Made by a program: the position numbers and the translations under genes. Positions 57,694 to 64,000 of a DNA stretch of 64,000 nucleotides are shown here, piece after piece. The stretch covers positions 1 to 64,000 of the forward strand of contig CAVSWT010000024.1 in NCBI GenBank assembly GCA_963731745.1, given 5' to 3'. This DNA comes from CAVSWT01 sp963731745. Its GTDB lineage: Bacteria > Bacteroidota > Ignavibacteria > Ignavibacteriales > Ignavibacteriaceae. The notes below the pieces were generated by a model that was not told where the DNA came from, ran no database searches, and was given only the letters and a program-made list of their open reading frames with translations. How positions within the stretch are numbered: position 1 is the stretch's first letter; each line of letters begins with the position of its first letter.

Positions 57694-60060
57694 ATGAAAT
57701 TAATCAGACAGGTAGTAAACTTCCTCTTATTTATAGTATGCTTATTCTCATCACTCTCCCTTCTAGGCTGGATACTAAATAATAAGTTTTTAACAAGTAT
57801 GGGCTTAAAGTTATTTCCCATGGGTCCCAATACTGCCGTTGTTTTTATTTTGCTTTCCATACTACTCTTCATCGTAAATAATAATTTTAAGATTCAAAAA
57901 TCTATAATAAACTTAATTATTTCTTTAGCTGCTATTTTGACCATTCTTCGCTTCCTGGAATTTTTATTAGGCATATCACTGACTCCGGACATAAGACTTT
58001 TTTCTGACTTTGATAAAATGTCATTTTTTACTTCATCTAATTTTCTTTTAGCTGAAGTAGCAGTATGCTTTGTAATTTTCAGAAGAGAAATTTCATTATA
58101 TAGGGGAATTGCCGGAGCATTGGGCTTATCTATAAGTTTTATTGCCGTCATTTTTATTGGCGGATATCTTATCGGTGCACCACTGTTTTACATCAGTGTG
58201 AGTATGCCTACAATGGCCATCAATACTTCAATATCATTTTTAGTGCTTGGAATTATCATTGACTTACTAATCCTGCGCAAGGATATAAAAGATAAAGACT
58301 CTTTGAAACTTGACATACCATTGGAACGAAAAATTATTTTATCATTTGGATTAGCGCTGTCATTAATCATTTCAATCACACTCTTATCATATGAAGGTAT
58401 TCTAAAACTTAGAAATACAAATGCTGATGTAACTGAATTTTCGAATTTCACAGGCTTATTAAATGAATCACTTTTATATATGAAAGATGCGTTGTCGAGT
58501 GAGAGAGGTTATGTAATAACTGAAAATAAAAATTACCTTAATTCCTTTGATAGTTCGTTTAAGAAGTTAGATAGAAATAGAATATTAATAGATGAAATGT
58601 CAAACAAAATAGTAAATTATAAATCTCAAATCGACAGTATAAATTCAATCATATTTGAGATGATTACTTTTTACCAGCAAGTTTTGGATATAAGAAAAGT
58701 TGAAGGATTTGAAGCTTCACAAAATATGATTGCTACTAACTACGGAGAAAATTTGATTGAAAAAGTTAGTGCAATAGTAAATAAAATTAATAATGATGAA
58801 AAGAATCTGCTTGCACAAAAACGATTAGACATCCAAAAAAGTATTAATAAAGATATATTTATTTTCTCCTTCGCTATCATAATAGTTTTATTTCTTCTTT
58901 CATTTGCGTACATCGTAATTCAAAGAGACCTATTGAATAAGCAACATTATGAGCAGGAATTAAAAAGCACCAAAGACCTTTTAAATTCAATTATTGAAAA
59001 TATTCCGGCGATGATATTTTTAAAAGATGCAACGGAATTTAAATTTACTTTGTTCAATAAAGCCGGCGAAAAACTGCTGGGCTATAGCCGTGATGAGATG
59101 ATAGGTAAAAGTGATTATGATTTTTTTCCGAAGGAAGAAGCAGATTCGTTCATTGCGAAAGACAGAGAAGTTTTATCTGCTAAAAAATTATTGACTGTAG
59201 AAGAAGAAGGAGTTCAAACAAAATATAAAACCAAAAAGATTTTACACACTAAAAAATTAGGATTGTTTAATAAAGATGGCGAACCGGAATATCTGCTTGG
59301 AATTTCAGAAGATATCACCGCTAAAAAGAAAATGGAATCTGCGACTTTAAAGCTTAACAATGAATTAAAAATGACTAATGCGGAATTAGAATCGTTTTCT
59401 TATTCTGTTTCACATGACCTGCGGGCACCTATCAGGCATATCAGCGGTTTTCTTGAAATACTCCATACAAATATTGCCGAAAGTCTGGATGATAAAAACA
59501 AAAGATATTTTAAGCTTATCAAAGAATCTACTATTGAAATGGGAAGGTTGATTGATGATTTATTAACTTTTTCCAGGATGGGACGAGCAGCACTTAATTA
59601 TTCACAAGTTAACCTTAACATTATTATTGAAAGCATTATTAAAAATCTTCAACCTGATATCATTCGAAGAAAAATTGACTGGAAAATTAATCCCGTTCCC
59701 AAAGTGTATGCTGATCCATCACTTATTAAAGTAGTGCTGGATAATCTTTTTTCAAATGCTGTAAAATATACTTCAAAAAATCAGAATGCTATTATTGAGT
59801 TTGGTTCAATCGAAAGTAATTCTCTCGAACACATATTTTATCTAAAAGATAATGGAGTAGGATTTGATGCCAATTATATTGATAAACTTTTTGGAGTTTT
59901 TCAAAGGCTGCACACCGCAGATGAGTTCGAAGGCACCGGTATTGGTTTGGCTACAGTAAAAAAAATAATTTCCAAGCATGGCGGACGTGTTTGGGCAGAA
60001 AGTAATTTAAATGAAGGAGCGACATTTTATTTTACAATACCTATTGAATTTCAAGACTAA
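57694..60060 (+). CDS. Membrane sensor histidine kinase with CHASE3 and PAS domains
   Basis: A 788-aa kinase. About six transmembrane helices fill residues 1-200 (a MASE-like sensor), then comes a CHASE3-like extracytoplasmic part (LLYMKDALSSERGYVITENKNYL), a further TM helix (IFIFSFAIIIVLFLLSFAYIV), a PAS domain (IIENIPAMIFLKDATEFKF), HisKA with the phospho-His in YSVSHDLRAPIRHISGFLE, and HATPase (N box LDNLFSNAVKYT, G1 DNGVGFD, G2 GTGIGLATVKKI). First of a three-gene signalling set; the next is a response regulator 16 bp downstream. Confidence 0.92.
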   Translation: MKLIRQVVNFLLFIVCLFSSLSLLGWILNNKFLTSMGLKLFPMGPNTAVVFILLSILLFIVNNNFKIQKSIINLIISLAAILTILRFLEFLLGISLTPDIRLFSDFDKMSFFTSSNFLLAEVAVCFVIFRREISLYRGIAGALGLSISFIAVIFIGGYLIGAPLFYISVSMPTMAINTSISFLVLGIIIDLLILRKDIKDKDSLKLDIPLERKIILSFGLALSLIISITLLSYEGILKLRNTNADVTEFSNFTGLLNESLLYMKDALSSERGYVITENKNYLNSFDSSFKKLDRNRILIDEMSNKIVNYKSQIDSINSIIFEMITFYQQVLDIRKVEGFEASQNMIATNYGENLIEKVSAIVNKINNDEKNLLAQKRLDIQKSINKDIFIFSFAIIIVLFLLSFAYIVIQRDLLNKQHYEQELKSTKDLLNSIIENIPAMIFLKDATEFKFTLFNKAGEKLLGYSRDEMIGKSDYDFFPKEEADSFIAKDREVLSAKKLLTVEEEGVQTKYKTKKILHTKKLGLFNKDGEPEYLLGISEDITAKKKMESATLKLNNELKMTNAELESFSYSVSHDLRAPIRHISGFLEILHTNIAESLDDKNKRYFKLIKESTIEMGRLIDDLLTFSRMGRAALNYSQVNLNIIIESIIKNLQPDIIRRKIDWKINPVPKVYADPSLIKVVLDNLFSNAVKYTSKNQNAIIEFGSIESNSLEHIFYLKDNGVGFDANYIDKLFGVFQRLHTADEFEGTGIGLATVKKIISKHGGRVWAESNLNEGATFYFTIPIEFQD

Positions 60061-60076
60061 GTAAAGGAATAAAAAA

Positions 60077-60508
60077 TTGAAAAAAATTCTTTTCGCAGAA
60101 GATAATATGAAAGATGCGGAACTAACATTAATGGCTTTTGAGAGTTCAAAAATATTAAATGAAATAATACACGTAAAGGACGGCAAAGAAGCATTGGACT
60201 ATTTGTACTATCGCGGTAATTATAAAGATCGCGAAAAAGAGAATCCTATTGTTGCTGTGTTAGATTTGAAAATGCCGAAAGTTGATGGAATTGAACTATT
60301 AAAAATCATTAAGTCTGATGAAAACTTGAGGACAATACCTGTTGTAATTTTAACTTCCTCAGGAGAGGAAATAGACCTGGTAAAAAGCTACAAGCTTGGT
60401 GTTAACTCATACGTTATTAAGCCTGTAGATTTTGAAAAATTTATTCAAACTGTTAAGAGTTTGGGAATATTTTGGGCATTGATTAATGAAGCTCCGCCCG
60501 AAAATTAA
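60077..60508 (+). CDS. Stand-alone CheY-like response regulator (Rcp1 type)
   Basis: A 143-aa receiver domain: acidic pocket FAEDNMKDAEL, phospho-acceptor Asp in VAVLDLKMPKVDG, Thr/Ser in VILTSSGEE and Lys in SYVIKPVDFEKF. No output domain. The start is TTG with AAAGGA 8 nt upstream. The length and the extended loop (YRGNYKDREKENP) match Rcp1-like regulators that pair with phytochrome-type histidine kinases. It sits between two kinases. Confidence 0.93.
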   Translation: MKKILFAEDNMKDAELTLMAFESSKILNEIIHVKDGKEALDYLYYRGNYKDREKENPIVAVLDLKMPKVDGIELLKIIKSDENLRTIPVVILTSSGEEIDLVKSYKLGVNSYVIKPVDFEKFIQTVKSLGIFWALINEAPPEN

Positions 60509-60525
60509 AATTTTAGAGGCGCGCT

Positions 60526-62418
60526 ATGCAAAGAAGATTAAGAATATTACATCTAGAAGACAACATATACGATGCAGAACTTATCAAATCAACTCTGGAA
60601 AGCTTAAAATTTAAATTCACAATTAAACACGTAAAGACTAAAGAAGAATATATAAAGTATCTTGACGAAGAAGAATATGATTTGATTTTTTGCGATTATA
60701 AAATTCCTTCATTCAATGGAATAGAAGCTTTAAAAATTGCTCGGAATAAATTATCAGAAATTCCGGTAATATTTATCTCCGGTACTATCGGAGAAGAGCG
60801 TGCTGTTGAATTATTAAAAAGCGGCGCCACAGATTATATTTTAAAAGATAATACAACCCGTTTACCCATAGCGATTGAACGGGCGTTGCACGAGGTTGAG
60901 GAACGAAATAATTTAAGAGAAGCCAGGGAAGCATTAAGAAAAAGTGAAGAGCAATATAGAAATATTTTTGAAAATGCCGCAGTCGGAATTTATAAAACAA
61001 CTATAGACGGTAAAATCTTAGCTGGAAACCCTGCCTTCATTAAAATGCTTGGCTATTCATCATTTGCAGATATTTCTCAATTACATGCTGAAGAAATTTA
61101 TGTAAATAAAGATGATCGTGTTAGATTTATTGATTTGCTATTCAGTGTTGGAGGAGTGAGAAATTTTGAATCAGTTTGGAAACGAAAAGACGGAAGCAAA
61201 ATTTATGGACTCGAAAATGCAGTTGCCATAAAAGATTCACTTGGCAATTTATTGTATTTTGAAGGCACTGCCTTAGACACAACTGAAAAAAAAGCTGCGC
61301 AGCAGTTTCTTGAAAAAAGTGAAAAGCTTCTTGCAGAATCCCAAGAAATTGCTTTATTAGGGAGTTGGGAAATCAATGCAGCAGAAAATAAAATCACCTG
61401 GTCAAAAGGATTTTATTTATTATTGGGCTATCAGCCATTTGAAGTTGAACCATCGCTGGAATTATTTCTTCGTCATATTCATCCTGACGACAGAGAATAT
61501 ATGGAAAAAGAAATTAATGAACTTGATCAGAGATCCGGGATCTATTATAGTGAATATAGAGTTATAAAAAAAGACGGCTCTATTCGATATCATTCAGGTA
61601 AAGGTAACGTGGCATTTGATGATAAAGGCAAATTGCTTAGAGTCTACGGAATTGATCAGGATGTAACTGGAATAAAGGAAACAGAAATTCAATTGATTAA
61701 GGCTAAAGAAAAGGCTGAAGAATCTGACAGACTTAAAACTGCTTTTCTAAATCAAATTTCTCATGAGATAAGAACTCCATTAAATAGTATACTAAATATT
61801 TCGGATATCTTCAAAGATGAAATAAAAAATAATAATGATCAGGACTTACTTATATTGTTTGAAGGAATGGATAGCGCAGGCAAAAGATTAATCCGAACAA
61901 TAGATATGATTTTAAACATGTCTACATTGCAGATAGGAGCGTATCAATTAAATATCACTGAGTTTAACTTAACTAAAGTTGTACATAAAGTTATGAACGA
62001 ATTTAAATCACTGGCAACTTCAAGAAATCTTTATTTAGAATTTCATTCCAATTTAGGCAGCTCAAATATAAAGAGTGATGAATATTTAACTTCTCACATC
62101 GTACAAAATTTGCTTGACAACGCTATAAAATATACTTTAAAAGGTGGTGTGAAAATTACAACTTTTGATATGAATGATCGGCTTTGCGTAAAAATAGTAG
62201 ATTCGGGAATAGGAATATCCAAGGATTTTTATTCCGAATTGTTTAAACCATTTAGCCAAGAGTCCATTGGTTATTCAAGAAAGTATGAAGGTAATGGATT
62301 AGGGCTTGCGTTGGTTAAAAAATATGCTGATTTAATAAATGCTGAAATTACATTTGAAAGCGAGAAAGAAGTTGGGACTACATTTACAGTCTCCTTTAAT
62401 CCAATATTAAAAAACTGA
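60526..62418 (+). CDS. Hybrid sensor kinase: receiver-PAS-PAS-HisKA-HATPase
   Basis: A 630-aa cytoplasmic kinase. The N-terminal receiver has LHLEDNIYDAEL and the phospho-Asp in LIFCDYKIPSFNG. Two PAS domains follow (IFENAAVGIYKTTIDGKIL and AENKITWSKGFYLLLGYQP), then HisKA with LNQISHEIRTPLNSILNISD and HATPase with QNLLDNAIKYTLKGG, VDSGIGISKDF and GNGLGLALVKKY. The start is ATG 60526 with AGAGG upstream. Having a receiver at the front suggests it is fed by the first kinase, perhaps through the Rcp1-type protein. Confidence 0.92.
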   Translation: MQRRLRILHLEDNIYDAELIKSTLESLKFKFTIKHVKTKEEYIKYLDEEEYDLIFCDYKIPSFNGIEALKIARNKLSEIPVIFISGTIGEERAVELLKSGATDYILKDNTTRLPIAIERALHEVEERNNLREAREALRKSEEQYRNIFENAAVGIYKTTIDGKILAGNPAFIKMLGYSSFADISQLHAEEIYVNKDDRVRFIDLLFSVGGVRNFESVWKRKDGSKIYGLENAVAIKDSLGNLLYFEGTALDTTEKKAAQQFLEKSEKLLAESQEIALLGSWEINAAENKITWSKGFYLLLGYQPFEVEPSLELFLRHIHPDDREYMEKEINELDQRSGIYYSEYRVIKKDGSIRYHSGKGNVAFDDKGKLLRVYGIDQDVTGIKETEIQLIKAKEKAEESDRLKTAFLNQISHEIRTPLNSILNISDIFKDEIKNNNDQDLLILFEGMDSAGKRLIRTIDMILNMSTLQIGAYQLNITEFNLTKVVHKVMNEFKSLATSRNLYLEFHSNLGSSNIKSDEYLTSHIVQNLLDNAIKYTLKGGVKITTFDMNDRLCVKIVDSGIGISKDFYSELFKPFSQESIGYSRKYEGNGLGLALVKKYADLINAEITFESEKEVGTTFTVSFNPILKN

Positions 62419-62450
62419 AAAACTAGAAATATCAAAACCATAAAATAATT

Positions 62451-62802
62451 ATGCAAGCAAATTACAGTTTATGAAAAACCAACTTGCACTACTTGCAGAA
62501 ATGTGTCAAAAATATTAATGGAAAATGGTGCAGACTTTGAAAAAGTTAATTATTATATAAAACCGTTTTCTAAAACAAAATTAAAAACGCTGCTGAAAAA
62601 AATGAATATGACTCCGGTTGAACTATTAAGAAAAAATGAAAAGGCTTTTAAAGAATTGGATATGAAAAATAAAAAATATTCTGACGAAGAACTGATAGAT
62701 TTGATGATTGCCAATCCGGATCTTGTTCAACGACCAATTGTTGAAAGAGGTGAAGTAGCAATACTGGCACGCCCTGCAGAGAAGATTAAAGAATTATTTT
62801 AG
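62451..62802 (+). CDS. ArsC/Spx-family thioredoxin-fold protein (frameshifted at start)
   Basis: A 116-aa protein of the ArsC/YffB/Spx group. After repair the N-terminus reads KQITVYEKPTCTTCRNVS, with the CxxC catalytic pair, then the conserved NYYIKPFSKTKLKTLL, VELLRKNEKAFKEL and the Arg segment LVQRPIVERGEVAIL. One extra C after ATG 62451 breaks the frame. Could be an arsenate reductase or a regulatory thiol protein; no ars operon is nearby. Confidence 0.82.
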
Positions 62803-62940
62803 AAAATTAGTATACCGCATATTCACAATCATAACCACGCATTTCAGGATATGTCAATTGAGCTTGTAACTATTGAGGTTGAATTGGAAGATGAAGAATG
62901 TTATAAAAAGAAGAATGCTGATAAGCAATTGATAAATTAA
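62803..62940 (+). pseudogene. Possible remnant of an ACT domain (threonine dehydratase-like)
   Basis: In the frame following the ArsC-family stop, the text PHIHNHNHAFQDMSIELVTI, then EVELEDEE, resembles the region HDRAFxDxxxxxVxIEVELE in the ACT tail of threonine ammonia-lyases. No catalytic part is upstream, and no start or ribosome-binding site is apparent. It may be a gene fragment left by deletion or an unrelated run of codons. Low confidence. Confidence 0.3.
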
Positions 62941-62941
62941 A

Positions 62942-62961
62942 GCTGCTGTTTTACCAGCAGC
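62942..62961 (-). terminator. Hairpin terminator for the TonB receptor gene
   Basis: Stem GCTGCTG/CAGCAGC (62942-62948 and 62955-62961) with a 6-nt loop; on the minus strand a T-rich stretch follows. Best placed to end the gene reading in from 64000. Confidence 0.65.
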
Positions 62962-62983
62962 CAAAAAATTTTAAGAATTTATA

Positions 62984-64000
62984 CTATTTGATTCCAATAG
63001 TGATTGAAGCCGTTATATTTCTTGGCAGACCAGATTCCAAATAAACTGCTTCACCATTAACGATATCTGGATTTATAAAAGCAGAACCCGCGTATTTTTT
63101 ATCCAAAATATTGTTAATGCTTAAAAATCCTTTTACAGAAAAATTATTTGTTATCTTTAATTCTTTATTAAAGCCAATCACAGCGTTCAGAATATTGAAT
63201 GACGGAACTTCAATTGTGTTTGCGTCATTAACAAAATATTTTCCAATTCCATTTACATTAAGATTAACAAAAAATCCTGATAATAATTCAGGTTGGATAC
63301 CCAATTTCTAAATTATAAAATCGATCCGGAATGCCGGCAACTTTATTATTTGTGAAGTCAGCCATACTTCCCGGTGCACCATAATGAACCGAATCGACAC
63401 TATAATTTTTATATTCATTGTTTGAAAATGTTAAAGCCGCATCTACTGTTAATCCGTAATTAAAATTAATTTTTGTGCCCAATTCTATTCCTTTTCTTTC
63501 GCTCTTTCCTGCTGTGAAATAAAATCTTCCACCTCTATATGGAATTATATCGTTGGTAATCCTGATTAAATAAACTGCCAGATCAAATGTTAAAGCTTTT
63601 ATAAAATTAGTTTCGCCGAAATACAAAATTTGCTTATTGCCAATCTCGTAAGTTTTGGATTTAATCGGCTCTAGCAATGGGTTAAGTAAATAAACAGTAT
63701 CTTGTCCATAAGTACCTGCCGGATCGGTTTCGTTTCCTGCTGGTACTTCAATTCCGCCTCCATAATTAAGATACACACTATTAGTTGGAGTTATTCTATA
63801 GTTGATCCCAATTTTAGGAGTGATGGTTTTAAATGATTTTTGCTGCAAACCAAATTCAGGTGCAAGATATTCTTCACTGTAATAAGTAATATTATCATAC
63901 CGGGCGCCGAGAATTAAATCAATTTTGTCATTAAATATAATTTCATCTTGAATGAAAATTCCAAAATTATTTGCGCCCTCTCTTTTATTCGATCTTAATT
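62984..64000 (-). CDS. TonB-dependent outer-membrane receptor, C-terminal part (frameshifted, truncated by window)
   Basis: The C-terminal third or so of a TonB-dependent receptor barrel; its 5' end lies outside the window. Barrel strands alternate with periplasmic turns: GIFIQDEIIFNDKIDLILGARYD, TPKIGINYRITPTNSVYLNYG, SKTYEIGNKQILYF, TFDLAVYLIRITNDIIPYRGGRF, FYNLEIG and the C-terminal ASITIGIK. ENKFNNLE-like plug domain is not in view. A one-base insertion near 63299 joins LEIG to IQPELLSGFFVNLNVN. The transported ligand is unknown; siderophore, cobalamin and polysaccharide are all possible. Confidence 0.85.

Noticed and set aside
1..64000. CRISPR array, prophage or insertion sequence
   Set aside because: No regularly spaced direct repeats, transposase, integrase or phage structural genes; the only repeats are the short palindromes listed.
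1..64000. TAG reassigned to an amino acid because of the proS TAG
   Set aside because: TAG ends other genes normally (for example rsmI and the repaired HAD gene), and only one in-frame case is seen.

Overview
The window looks like a chromosomal stretch from an AT-rich, Gram-negative bacterium of the Bacteroidota/Chlorobiota/Ignavibacteriota group, most likely Ignavibacteria-like. Three secreted proteins (23864-26008, 35908-40117, 54886-55746) end in a type IX secretion (T9SS) type A sorting domain with the core NYPNPFNPSTT, which is characteristic of Ignavibacteria. There is also a TonB-dependent receptor, outer-membrane barrel and lipoprotein genes, a bacterial GGGP synthase, and copies of the GTCATTTCGA...TCGAAATGAC intergenic palindrome. 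The lineage is inferred from these motifs; no rRNA gene is present.

Layout. 0-2.6 kb: prolyl-tRNA synthetase (two lesions) and a HAD hydrolase. 2.6-4.25 kb: a three-gene split-HipA (HipBST-like) toxin-antitoxin operon with three evenly spaced operator-like palindromes, divergent from rsmI. 5-13 kb: rRNA methyltransferases (rsmI, rlmD), an S9 peptidase, DUF1232, a Nudix hydrolase and recN. 13-17.3 kb: envelope proteins and small unknowns. 17.4-29.5 kb: hemW, a PafA-like phosphatase, a YpdA-like reductase, class I aldolase, a secreted arylsulfotransferase-like protein, cytochrome c, SIMPL and YyaL. 29.6-35.6 kb: pyruvate dehydrogenase operon aceE-aceF-lpdA. 35.9-40.1 kb: a giant secreted GH13 amylase-like protein. 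40.3-43.7 kb: aminotransferase, GGGP synthase, gmhA and a CPBP protease. 43.7-48.7 kb: a MocR regulator divergent from a run of small stress/detoxification-type genes (DinB fold, flavin-nucleotide-binding, ACT, cupin, OsmC, SRPBCC). 48.8-57.5 kb: a secreted PHP-domain protein, DUF72, a penicillin-binding-like serine hydrolase, DUF192, a T9SS cargo protein, Nudix and an alpha/beta hydrolase. 57.7-62.4 kb: sensor kinase, response regulator and receiver-PAS-PAS kinase. 62.4-64 kb: an ArsC-family gene, a possible ACT-domain remnant and the 3' part of a TonB receptor running off the window.

At least 14 genes carry one-base shifts (16 in total, mostly at short homopolymers), and proS also has an in-frame TAG. 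Each repaired gene has a whole number of codons and a normal family length, and several are essential. I therefore read these as residual sequence errors in a draft or long-read assembly rather than true pseudogenes, and I annotate the genes at full length.

The most notable system is the HipB-HipS-HipT module with its three 16-bp sites about 70 bp apart. The MocR-headed cluster and the three-gene signalling array come next. I found no CRISPR array, transposase, prophage, rRNA or tRNA gene.
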